Source: DATHSY01 sp046729855 (lineage in GTDB: Bacteria > Actinomycetota > UBA4738 > HRBIN12). Taken from it: a stretch of DNA of 34,389 nt. Of the stretch, positions 23,612 to 30,723 are shown one piece after another; the stretch's first letter is position 1, and every line of letters starts with the position of its first letter. The stretch spans positions 1 through 34,389 of the forward strand of contig JBKPHM010000052.1 of NCBI GenBank assembly GCA_046729855.1, given 5' to 3'. Made by a program: the position numbers and the translations under genes. The notes beneath the pieces are model-generated. The model worked only from the letters and a program-made list of their open reading frames with translations, had not been told where the DNA came from and did not search any database.

Positions 23612-24490
23612 ATGCCGACGTTCGACACCCCCGAGCTGATCTCCGTCGACGTGGAGGTCGGCGTCGGTGACATCCGGATCGAGACGAGCGATCGCAATGA
23701 GACCTCCGTCGAGGTGCGACCGAGCGACCCGACCAAGAAAGCTGACGTGACGGCCGCCGAGCAGACCCGCGTCGAGTACACGAAGGGGCACCTGCTGGTC
23801 AAGGCGCCCAGCGGCTGGCGGCAATGGATGCCGCGCCGGGGCGGCGAATCGATAGACGTCGAGATCGGTCTGCCCGAGGGCTCGCGCGTGCGCGTCGAGG
23901 GAGGAGTGGCGGCGGTGCACGGCCGCGGCCGGCTCGGCGAGTGTCAGTGCAGGGTCGGTGTCGGCGAGATCCGGCTCGACGAGACGGGCCCGGTGAACCT
24001 CAAGACCGGTGCCGGCGACATCACCGTGGAACGGGCCGCCGGCAAGGCGGAGATCGTCACGGGCACCGGTGGCGTGCGGATCGGCAGAATCGACGGGACC
24101 GCCGCTGTGAAGAACTCGAGCGGCGACACCTGGATCGGCGACGTCTCCGGTGAAGCGCGCGTGCGCGCAGCCAATGGTTCGATCTCCGTCGATCGGGTGC
24201 ACGAAGGGATCGTGGCGAAGACGGCCAAGGGCGACGTTCGCATCGGAGAGGTCGCGCGTGGTGCGGCCGTCGCGCAGACTGCGTTCGGCAAGATCGAGGT
24301 CGGTGTCCGCGACGGCGTTGCGGCCTGGCTGGATCTCCATACGAAGTTCGGCAACGTGCACAACGGATTGGATGCCTCCGAGAGCCCCGAGGCCGCAACG
24401 GACACGCTCGAGGTGCACGCCTCGACCTCGTTCGGCGACATCTCGATCCTCCGTTCGCTCACGACGCGTGCGAGAAGGGATGCGTCGTGA
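23612..24490 (+). CDS. DUF4097 beta-strand-repeat protein without signal peptide
   Basis: A 292-residue protein, 21 bases after the regulator, with a strong AAGGAGG before ATG 23612. It is a run of short beta repeats with the pattern V.T..GDI.I: VGVGDIRIETSD, VGVGEIRLDETG, TGAGDITVERAA, TGTGGVRIGRID, NSSGDTWIGDVS, AANGSISVDRVH, TAKGDVRIGEVA, TAFGKIEVG, TSFGDISILRS. This is the DUF4097/DUF4098 'putative adhesin' fold, probably a beta-solenoid. Family members are often surface proteins, but this one begins MPTFDTPELISVDVEVGVGD with no signal peptide or transmembrane helix, so it should be cytoplasmic. Its stop overlaps the ATPase GTG by 4 bases. A role linked to the exporter is inferred from that coupling. 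Confidence 0.85.
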   Translation: MPTFDTPELISVDVEVGVGDIRIETSDRNETSVEVRPSDPTKKADVTAAEQTRVEYTKGHLLVKAPSGWRQWMPRRGGESIDVEIGLPEGSRVRVEGGVAAVHGRGRLGECQCRVGVGEIRLDETGPVNLKTGAGDITVERAAGKAEIVTGTGGVRIGRIDGTAAVKNSSGDTWIGDVSGEARVRAANGSISVDRVHEGIVAKTAKGDVRIGEVARGAAVAQTAFGKIEVGVRDGVAAWLDLHTKFGNVHNGLDASESPEAATDTLEVHASTSFGDISILRSLTTRARRDAS

Positions 24491-25446
24491 CCGCCACCAC
24501 CACTCTTCCGGCCCTCGAGGTCGCCCGCCTCCGCAAGTCGTTCGGCGACACGGTCGCGCTGGACGGCATCGACCTCCACGTCGCGACGGGTTCGGTCTTC
24601 GCCTTGCTCGGGCCGAACGGCGCGGGCAAGACCACGACCGTGCACATCCTATCGACGCTGATCGATCCCGACTCGGGCGAGGTCCGGGTCGGCGGCCACG
24701 ACGTTGCACGGGAGCCAGATGCCGTGCGGCATGTGATCGGGGTGACCGGCCAGTTCTCCGCGGTCGATACGCTCCTGACCGGCGAGGAGAACTTGTCGCT
24801 CATGGCGAACCTGTGCCACCTCGAGCGGGCGGAGGCCACGCGGCGGATCGCGGACCTGCTCGACCGGTTCGACCTGGTCGAGGCGGCAGGGAAGCCGGCG
24901 GCCACCTACTCCGGTGGCATGCGTCGCCGGCTGGATCTAGCCATGACCCTGATGGGCGATCCGCGGATCATCTTCCTCGACGAGCCGACCACGGGCCTCG
25001 ACCCGCGCAGCCGCCGCACGGTGTGGCGGATTGTTCGCGACCTCGTGGCCGATGGGGTCACGATCTTCCTCACCACGCATTACCTGGAGGAGGCCGATCA
25101 GCTGGCCGACCGGGTCGCGGTGCTCGATCGTGGACGGCTGATCGCCGAGGGCAGTCCTGGCGAGCTCAAGCGGCTGATCCCCGGCGGGTTCATCCGCGTC
25201 GAGTTCGCCGATGCGCGCACGTTGGAAGCGTCCGCCCGGTCGTTCCCCGAGGGGATGCGCGACGACGACGCGCTGATCCTGCAGATCCCGAGCGACGGAC
25301 GGGCTGATTCGCTGCACGACGTGCTCGATCTGCTTCGGGGCGCCTCGATCCACGCGGAACGTGTCTCGGTGCACTCGCCGGACCTCGACGAGGTCTTCCT
25401 CGCCCTGACCGGCGACGTAGACGAGAGCGAAGGAGGGCAGCGATGA
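24487..25446 (+). CDS. ABC exporter ATP-binding protein (DrrA-like)
   Basis: A 319-residue ATPase starting with GTG 24487, which overlaps the DUF4097 stop. Walker A GPNGAGKTT, Q-loop VTGQFSAVDTLLTGEENL, signature YSGGMRRRLDLAMTL, Walker B IIFLDEPTTGLDPRSR and H-loop LTTHYLEEADQLAD (here with the canonical His) are all present. The C-terminal part ends SVHSPDLDEVFLALTGDVDE, the DrrA-family extension. Its stop overlaps the permease ATG by 4 bases. It powers the exporter of this operon. Confidence 0.95.
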   Translation: MTATTTLPALEVARLRKSFGDTVALDGIDLHVATGSVFALLGPNGAGKTTTVHILSTLIDPDSGEVRVGGHDVAREPDAVRHVIGVTGQFSAVDTLLTGEENLSLMANLCHLERAEATRRIADLLDRFDLVEAAGKPAATYSGGMRRRLDLAMTLMGDPRIIFLDEPTTGLDPRSRRTVWRIVRDLVADGVTIFLTTHYLEEADQLADRVAVLDRGRLIAEGSPGELKRLIPGGFIRVEFADARTLEASARSFPEGMRDDDALILQIPSDGRADSLHDVLDLLRGASIHAERVSVHSPDLDEVFLALTGDVDESEGGQR

Positions 25447-26237
25447 GCACGAATCAATACGTGATCCAGGACTCGGCGACGATGCTGAGGCGCAACTTCA
25501 AGCGCATGATGCGCTATCCGTCGGTCTCACTCGTGGTGATCGGGATCCCCGTCATCCTCCTGCTGCTGTTCGTCTATGTCTTCGGCGGCACGATGGGGGC
25601 CGGGCTCGGCGTCGCGTCGGAGGGCCGCGGCGCGTACGTGGACTATGTGACCCCGGGAATCCTCTTGATCGCGATCGCGGGTTCGGCCCAGAGCACCGCG
25701 ATCTCGGCGTCGATGGACATGACCGAAGGGATCATCGCCCGGTTCCGGACGATGGGGATCGCTCGCTCGTCGGTCCTGATCGGGCACGTCCTAGGCAGCA
25801 CGATCCAGACCATGGCGGGCTTGGCGGTCGTAATCGGTGTCGCGCTGCTGGTCGGCTTCCACCCCAACGCCGGCGTGACCGAGTGGGTCGGAGCGGCCGG
25901 TGTGCTTCTGATGATCACGGTCGCGATCACCTGGCTGTCTGTGGCCCTCGGTCTATTCCCCAGCAGCGTGGAAGCAGCGAGCAACCTCCCGATGCCGCTG
26001 ATCCTCCTGCCGTTCCTCAGCAGCGGGTTCGTCCCCACAGAATCGATGCCGGCCGGGATTCGCTGGTTCGCCGAGTACCAGCCGTTCACGCCGTTCATCG
26101 AGACGTTGCGCGGGCTCCTAATGGGGACGGCGATCGCCAACAGCGCGCTGCTCAGCGCTGTCTGGTGCGCGTTGATCGGCCTCGTCGGCTTCCGCTGGGC
26201 GATGAAGCTCTACGAGCGGGGCCCGGCACGGTCCTGA
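25443..26237 (+). CDS. ABC-2 type exporter permease (DrrB-like)
   Basis: A 264-residue permease with about six helices. The start MSTNQYVIQDSATMLRRNFK is cytoplasmic. Helices include SLVVIGIPVILLLLFVYVFG and TMAGLAVVIGVALLVGF, with YVDYVTPGILLIAIAGSAQS and EGIIARFRTMGIARSSVLIG (the coupling segment) between them. Later come LPFLSSGFVPTESMP and WFAEYQPFTPFIETLRGLLM. It lacks the FSTIQPV motif of the other two permeases in the window, so it belongs to a different DrrB subgroup. It is the last gene of the operon; no terminator was found downstream. Confidence 0.94.
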   Translation: MSTNQYVIQDSATMLRRNFKRMMRYPSVSLVVIGIPVILLLLFVYVFGGTMGAGLGVASEGRGAYVDYVTPGILLIAIAGSAQSTAISASMDMTEGIIARFRTMGIARSSVLIGHVLGSTIQTMAGLAVVIGVALLVGFHPNAGVTEWVGAAGVLLMITVAITWLSVALGLFPSSVEAASNLPMPLILLPFLSSGFVPTESMPAGIRWFAEYQPFTPFIETLRGLLMGTAIANSALLSAVWCALIGLVGFRWAMKLYERGPARS

Positions 26238-26482
26238 CGTCGGGAGAAGGTCAGACGCTCCGTCGAGGGACCAAAGCGGCCGCGTTCGCCCGTTGGTACG
26301 AGGAGCCACCTTGCTGCGCCAGTACGGGCCGATGACGAGGCGTATCGGCGTGCCGTACGGGGATGGTGGCCGCGCCCGCGGCCGTGGAAGGCACCCATGC
26401 ATCGACAAGGGACTGCCTGATGAGGTTGTGGGCGCGGCGATTGGGTCGTCGTCCTGAAGGGCGCACAAACCCGATCGTCGCG

Positions 26483-26938
26483 TCAGGACGTTGATGGGAG
26501 CTTCGCCACCGCGTCGCGCAGGGCCTCGAGGTCGGCGCGATCCATCTCCAGGAGCTCGGGTGGGGGCTCAAACATCCTTTTCATGATCGTCGCTCGGGTC
26601 TTCTCTCCGAGTGGCGTCAGCACGACGAGCTTCACCCTCCGGTCGTTGGGGACCGAGCGCCGTTCGGCCAGGCCTCGCTCCTCCAGCCGGTCCACCATCC
26701 AAGTCGCGTTGGATGCGTCGCACACCCACTCGTCGGCAAGCGAGCTCATGCTCCGGCCCTCGCCGGGCTCGAGGCTCCCCAGGGCCTTGGCGTCCCCGGG
26801 CGTGAGCCCAGCCCGGGCGAGCACGCGGCTCCGGTGCTTGACCGTGCTGAAGAAGAACTCGACGAGGGGACGCCACGCCTCGGCGGCCAGGGCCTTCTTG
26901 GCGGATCTGGGGGATGAACGCATCCGCATCGTGGTCAC
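26483..26938 (-). CDS. MarR family transcriptional regulator
   Basis: A 151-residue regulator. The frame is open to 27013, but a promoter -10 box ends 7 bases before GTG 26938, which I take as the start; ATG 26929 is the next choice. Helix 1 is EAWRPLVEFFFSTVKHRSRV, GLTPGDAKALGSLEPGEGRS leads into the DNA-binding helices SSLADEWVCDASNATWMVDR, and ERRSVPNDRRVKLVVLTPLG is the wing. The C-terminal helix carries EMDRADLEALRDAVAKL. It is divergent from the DrrAB-type genes at 27061, with about 120 bases between the two starts, and is likely to control them. Confidence 0.9.
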   Translation of the reverse strand: MTTMRMRSSPRSAKKALAAEAWRPLVEFFFSTVKHRSRVLARAGLTPGDAKALGSLEPGEGRSMSSLADEWVCDASNATWMVDRLEERGLAERRSVPNDRRVKLVVLTPLGEKTRATIMKRMFEPPPELLEMDRADLEALRDAVAKLPSTS

Positions 26939-26945
26939 GCTGCGA

Positions 26946-26974
26946 ATGCTACGCGAGGACGGCGGAATCTTCAA
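26946..26974 (-). promoter_or_regulatory. Promoter of the second MarR gene, leaderless type
   Basis: On the minus strand TTGAAG (26969-26974) and TAGCAT (26946-26951) are 17 bases apart. Seven bases separate TAGCAT from the GTG at 26938, so the transcript should start at the initiation codon. Both boxes match the sigma-70 consensus in 4 of 6 positions. Confidence 0.5.
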
Positions 26975-27003
26975 GGTCTTTGATGATTTAGGATGTTGGA
27001 CAC

Positions 27004-27033
27004 TTGACGCCATATAACTATCCGCCGTAGGGT
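27004..27033 (+). promoter_or_regulatory. Divergent promoter for the DrrAB-type exporter
   Basis: TTGACG (27004-27009) and TAGGGT (27028-27033) are 18 bases apart. CCGCC and GGCGG form an inverted repeat around the -10 box (27022-27038), a possible MarR operator. The -35 boxes of this and the minus-strand promoter face each other about 30 bases apart, so one bound regulator could control both. The ATPase start at 27061 follows, with AAAGGGG as its ribosome binding site. Confidence 0.5.
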
Positions 27034-27060
27034 GGGCGGCATGTCCGAAAGGGGTCCGTG

Positions 27061-28044
27061 ATGCAGCGAGATGCGTCCATCAAGGTCGAGGGCCTGACCA
27101 AGCGCTTCGGGTCCGTGGTGGCCCTCGACGGCATCGACTTCGAGGTTCCGACCGCCACGGTCTTCGGGCTCCTTGGCCCCAACGGGGCGGGCAAGACGAC
27201 CGCGATCCGGATCCTCACCACCATCCTGGAGCCGGACGGCGGCCGTGCCGAGGTCCTCGGCCTCGACGTGGTCGCGGAGGCCGAAACCGTCCGGTACCGG
27301 ATCGGCCTGGCCGGGCAGTTCGCCGCGGTGGATCCCAACCTCACCGGCTACGAGAACCTCCGCCTGGTCGGGCGGCTGGCCCAGATGCCGAAGGCCTCGA
27401 TCCGCCCGCGCGCGGGGGAGTTGCTCGACCGGTTCGACCTGGCAGAGGCGGCCGACCGGCCCGTGCGCACGTACTCGGGGGGCATGCGCCGACGCCTCGA
27501 CGTCGCCGCCGCGCTCCTGCAGCGGCCGCCGGTCCTGTTCCTCGACGAGCCGACCACCGGCCTGGACCTCCAGAGTCGGAATGCGCTGTGGGAGACCATT
27601 CGCGAGCTCGTCGCCGCGGGCACGAGCGTCCTGCTCACAACCCAATACCTGGAGGAGGCCGATCGCCTGGCCGAGCGCCTGGCCGTGGTGGACGGAGGCA
27701 AGATCATCGCCGAGGGCACTCCGGCCGAACTCAAGTCCCGCCTCGGCAATACGGTCATCGAGATCGCCATGGGCGAGGAGGGAGCCGCGCGTCGGGCGCA
27801 GTCCCTGCTGGGGACCCGTGACGCGGGGCCGGAGCGGGAGGGCAACATGCTTCGCCTCTCGTCTGACGGGCCGCGCGCCCTGATGGACGTGCTCCGCTCC
27901 CTGGACGCCGAGGGCTTGTCCCCCGCATCGCTCGCGGTCCGGGACCCGAGCCTCGACGACGTGTTCCTCGCACTGACCGGGCGCCATGCCGAGCGCGTGA
28001 CCGAGCCGGGCCAACAGCCGGCTCAGATTGGAGCCGCTCGATGA
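27061..28044 (+). CDS. ABC exporter ATP-binding protein (DrrA-like)
   Basis: A 327-residue ATPase from ATG 27061 (a GTG directly before it is also possible). AAAGGGG lies 6 bases upstream. Motifs are GPNGAGKTT (Walker A), LAGQFAAVDPNLTGYENL (Q-loop), YSGGMRRRLDVAAAL (signature), VLFLDEPTTGLDLQSR (Walker B) and LLTTQYLEEADRLAE (H-loop with Gln, as in the 15241-16254 copy). AVRDPSLDDVFLALTGRHAE is the DrrA C-terminal hallmark. Its stop overlaps the permease start by 4 bases. It is closer in sequence to the minus-strand copy at 15241 than to the one at 24487. Confidence 0.95.
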   Translation: MQRDASIKVEGLTKRFGSVVALDGIDFEVPTATVFGLLGPNGAGKTTAIRILTTILEPDGGRAEVLGLDVVAEAETVRYRIGLAGQFAAVDPNLTGYENLRLVGRLAQMPKASIRPRAGELLDRFDLAEAADRPVRTYSGGMRRRLDVAAALLQRPPVLFLDEPTTGLDLQSRNALWETIRELVAAGTSVLLTTQYLEEADRLAERLAVVDGGKIIAEGTPAELKSRLGNTVIEIAMGEEGAARRAQSLLGTRDAGPEREGNMLRLSSDGPRALMDVLRSLDAEGLSPASLAVRDPSLDDVFLALTGRHAERVTEPGQQPAQIGAAR

Positions 28045-28862
28045 GCCAGACCTACGTCTCCCTACAACTCCCGGCCGAGCGCCACGGGCTGAGCCGCTTG
28101 GGCGGGGCGGTGTCCGACACGCTCGCCATGGCCGAGCGGAACCTCATCACCTACAGGCGGGTCCCCCAGCTCCTCGTGTTCTCTACGATCCAGCCGGTGA
28201 TCTTCGTCCTACTGTTTCGCTACGTGTTCGGCGGCGCGGTCAAGCTTCCCGGGTTCCCCTATCCATACGTCGACTACCTGATGCCCGGGGTCTTCGTGCA
28301 GCTGACAGTCTTTGGGGCGATCGCGGCTGCAGTGGGCATGGCCTCGGACCTGAAGAGCGGTCTGTTGGAGCGCTTCCACTCCCTCCCCATGGCTCGCTCC
28401 GCAGTCCTAGCCGGTCGGACGATCGGCGACTTCTCCCGCAATGTCTTCGTCATGGTGCTCGTGACGCTGGTGGGCTTCGCGGTCGGATTCCGGGTGCACA
28501 CGAACGCCGTTCTATTCCTGGCCGGCATCGGGCTCGTGCTGCTCTTCGCCTACTCATTGTCGTGGGTCTTCGCTCTCGTCGGGCTGGCCGTGGGCGACCC
28601 GGAGACCGCTCAGGCCGCGGCGTTTCCCGTCCTCGCTCCGCTGGTGTTCGCCTCCTCAGCGTTCGTCTCAACGGAGACGATGCCCGGGTGGCTGCAAGCC
28701 TTTGCCGAACACCAGCCGGTCTCGGTGACGGCCAGCGCCGTTCGGGCCCTGTCGAATGGGGGGCCGACGGCAAGTTACGTGCTCCAGTCGCTCGCATGGG
28801 TCGTGGTCATCATCACGGTGGCCGCGCCGCTCGCGGTTAGGCGCTACCGCAGGGCGGTGTAG
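28041..28862 (+). CDS. ABC-2 type exporter permease (DrrB-like)
   Basis: A 273-residue permease, translationally coupled to its ATPase by an ATGA overlap. NLITYRRVPQLLVFSTIQPV followed by IFVLLFRYVFGGAV is the family hallmark at the first helix. Others are YPYVDYLMPGVFVQLTVFGA, SGLLERFHSLPMARSAVLAG (coupling segment), PVLAPLVFASSAFVSTETMP and WLQAFAEHQPVSVTASAVRA, and the last helix SLAWVVVIITVAAPLAV. About six helices. With the ATPase it forms a drug- or lipid-type exporter likely under control of the divergent MarR protein. Confidence 0.95.
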   Translation: MSQTYVSLQLPAERHGLSRLGGAVSDTLAMAERNLITYRRVPQLLVFSTIQPVIFVLLFRYVFGGAVKLPGFPYPYVDYLMPGVFVQLTVFGAIAAAVGMASDLKSGLLERFHSLPMARSAVLAGRTIGDFSRNVFVMVLVTLVGFAVGFRVHTNAVLFLAGIGLVLLFAYSLSWVFALVGLAVGDPETAQAAAFPVLAPLVFASSAFVSTETMPGWLQAFAEHQPVSVTASAVRALSNGGPTASYVLQSLAWVVVIITVAAPLAVRRYRRAV

Positions 28863-28959
28863 CGGGCGAGCATCAAGGGTCCCGTACTAAAGTCTCGGGC
28901 CTACCCTGACGCCGCCGAGGTAGCCGTCTACACCGCGGGGCGGGATCGGTTCGGCGCGG

Positions 28960-29514
28960 TCAGCGACCCGTCGAGCCCAGCAGCTCCACGAGCTTCGTCG
29001 TCGTGTTCCAGTTGCGGATCGTCATGTCCTTGTAGATCGGGAGCGAGACCACCCGACTCAACCGGCTCTGCGTCGCCCGGCTCGTGAGCCGGGAGAAGTA
29101 GACGACACCGCTACCGGCCCAGATCCGGTCCACACCCTCCTTCGTCGGGACGTCGGCGATCACGGCCTTCGCCGTGAGCGCGGGCTTCAGGAAAAGAACG
29201 TCGTAGCGGTACTTCATCGGCTCGCCGCCGAACCCATTGGGGGCCTTCTCGACGATCGATCGCATCTGGCTCCGGCTCCGGAGCACCATGCTCGCGTCGT
29301 AGTGATCGAACGCCGTGCGGATCATCCGTTCGATCCGCTGCGTCAGGTCCGCCTGGTTCGACGATGGCGCCGAGAAGAGCACGTTGCCGCTCTGGATGTA
29401 CGTGCTGACGTCCGTGAACCCGGCATCCTCGAAGGCGTTCTTCAGCAAGGGCATCGGGATCAGATTCTTCCCGCCGACGTTGATACCGCGGAGCAGCGCG
29501 ACGTAGCGAGGCAT
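28960..29514 (-). CDS. DUF1697 family protein
   Basis: A 184-residue cytoplasmic protein from ATG 29514. It shows the family pattern: YVALLRGINVGGKNLIPMPL at the start, then FEDAGFTDVSTYIQSGNVLF (the repeated alpha/beta unit), FLKPALTAKAVIADV and VVYFSRLTSRATQSRLSR with a closing MTIRNWNTTTKLVELL. The MTIRNWNTTTKL ending is highly conserved in the family. Length is normal. The function of DUF1697 is not established. It ends near a region with several gene relics and has no evident operon partner. Confidence 0.92.
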   Translation of the reverse strand: MPRYVALLRGINVGGKNLIPMPLLKNAFEDAGFTDVSTYIQSGNVLFSAPSSNQADLTQRIERMIRTAFDHYDASMVLRSRSQMRSIVEKAPNGFGGEPMKYRYDVLFLKPALTAKAVIADVPTKEGVDRIWAGSGVVYFSRLTSRATQSRLSRVVSLPIYKDMTIRNWNTTTKLVELLGSTGR

Positions 29515-29521
29515 CGGCCGC

Positions 29522-29830
29522 TCAGCCCCGGAGCCAGTCCGCGGCGTCCTTAGCGCGGTACGTGACGATTAGGTCGGCGCCGGCGCGAGGGGTCGGAGTC
29601 AACAGCAGCACGACGCGTCGCTCGTCGAGCCAGCCGTCCATCGCCGCAGCTTCACCATCGCGTACTCGCCGCTCCATGATACGCGGCGTCGGAACCCGGT
29701 CTCGTCCTTCGCGCGCCGGATCACGTCGAGGTACGGGGACCGCGGGTTTCACCATCACTACGTCGGCGCCTTCGGCGATGTCCGTCCGGATCGCGCACAG
29801 CGCCTCGTCGAAGAACCGGACGAAGAGCAC
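29522..29830 (-). pseudogene. hemB: hemB (delta-aminolevulinate dehydratase) C-terminal relic
   Basis: The minus strand keeps the last third of HemB. EALCAIRTDIAEGADVVMVK and PAVP match the active-site strand with the Schiff-base region. In the neighbouring frame YLDVIRRAKDETGF and SGEYAMVK continue the alignment. The first frame resumes as AAAMDGWLDERRVVL and AGADLIVTYRAKDAADWL to the natural end. So there is one extra base near 29735-29738 (a GGGG run on the plus strand) and one missing base near 29646-29652. The N-terminal two thirds, with the zinc site, are absent. The product cannot be an active dehydratase. Confidence 0.7.
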
Positions 29831-29831
29831 G

Positions 29832-30182
29832 AAGCCTCGACGGTGAGCGTGGCCGAGAGATCTCCGAACGCCATCCCGACCGAGGCGGACGCGTTTTCCG
29901 GGCGCTCCATGAGCTCCTCCAGAGCCTCATCGCCGATCGCGTCCAGCGCCGAGACGTCCGCCAAGACGTGGACCATCCACGTGTTGCTGGGATATTCCCT
30001 ACCGCCGTATTGCCCGGTCGAGATCTGTCGTTCGGAATGAGCGGGAACGGATTCCGCATACAGCCACGATTCATCATCCCCTGCGGTGGCGACTTTAGGT
30101 CGAACGGACAGGGGTTGTGGACGGCGATCTTCAAGAAGTCGTCGCACGCAGGCAGCAGGAAGACAGCGAGCAACGCGAGCAT
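29832..30182 (-). pseudogene. Lipoprotein gene, frameshifted and cut at its 3' end
   Basis: From ATG 30182 the product starts MLALLAVFLLPACDDFLKIA, a short signal peptide with a lipobox-like LPAC, then VHNPCPFDLK. Homology-like sequence then continues in the next frame as VATAGDDESWLYAESVPAHS and on to VHVLADVSALDAIGDEALEE and ASVGMAFGDLSATLTVEA. One base appears missing near 30093-30097, at a TTT run. After TVEA the sequence passes directly into the hemB relic, so the original 3' end is lost. The family is not recognised. If intact it would be a lipid-anchored envelope protein. Confidence 0.45.
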
Positions 30183-30234
30183 GGCGTCGGCGACCTTGCC
30201 CTTGTGCGAATCATCGGTTCGCCTCGTCCATCAG

Positions 30235-30705
30235 CTGCCACCCTCCGCCTCCCGCAGCACCCCGACAACAGGAACCTTCATGGCAGACACTCGGACGCTG
30301 AGTTTCAGCAGCTCGCCTCGGATCCGGATACAAGCCCCACCTGGGGTTCTCCTCCCATCGGATAAGGTCCCGCACCTCCTCGCTGATTGGGGGCCGCCGG
30401 CGGGAATCCGTTTGTGCTGCACTTCCCTTTCACCAACTCCCGGTGCCAGCGAAGGAGCGTCTGTGGGGCTGGACCACGAACGAGGACCATCGAGTCCGAG
30501 GAAGCGTCCTGCTCATCGCGGCATGAACAACCGGTCGTGAGGGCGAAGACGCGGGCGGGCCACGGTGGGGCTTAAGGACCATCAGCTGGTGGCGAAGCAC
30601 CACGACCTCGACGTCGCCTTTCAGATCTTTGGAGGTGGCGAGCAGTCGGAGGAGCCGGCGCAGCAGCGGATACTGGACCGCGAAGAGCACGGACCGAACC
30701 TCCAC
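30235..30705 (-). mobile_element. Insertion sequence relic: N-terminal part of an rve-type transposase/integrase
   Basis: Three minus-strand frames together match the N-terminal region of actinobacterial integrase-core transposases. DVEVVVLRHQLMVLK and SRTLPRTRWSSFVVQP lie in one frame, PQTLLRWHRELVKGK in another, PPISEEVRDLI and ENPRWG in a third, and RIRGELLKLSVRVSA closes the helix-turn-helix part. At least three frameshifts are needed. The catalytic DDE domain is missing, replaced by the lipoprotein relic. No terminal inverted repeats or target duplication were identified. The element is dead but marks an insertion and rearrangement point beside the signalling operon. Confidence 0.65.
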
Positions 30706-30723
30706 GAGAAGGAGGGGCCGATC

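Noticed and set aside
23345..24709. Long minus-strand open frame (about 450 codons) opposite the RHH, DUF4097 and ATPase genes
   Set aside because: It is antisense to three well-supported genes, has no domain or ribosome binding site, and is Arg/His-rich, typical of high-GC shadow frames.
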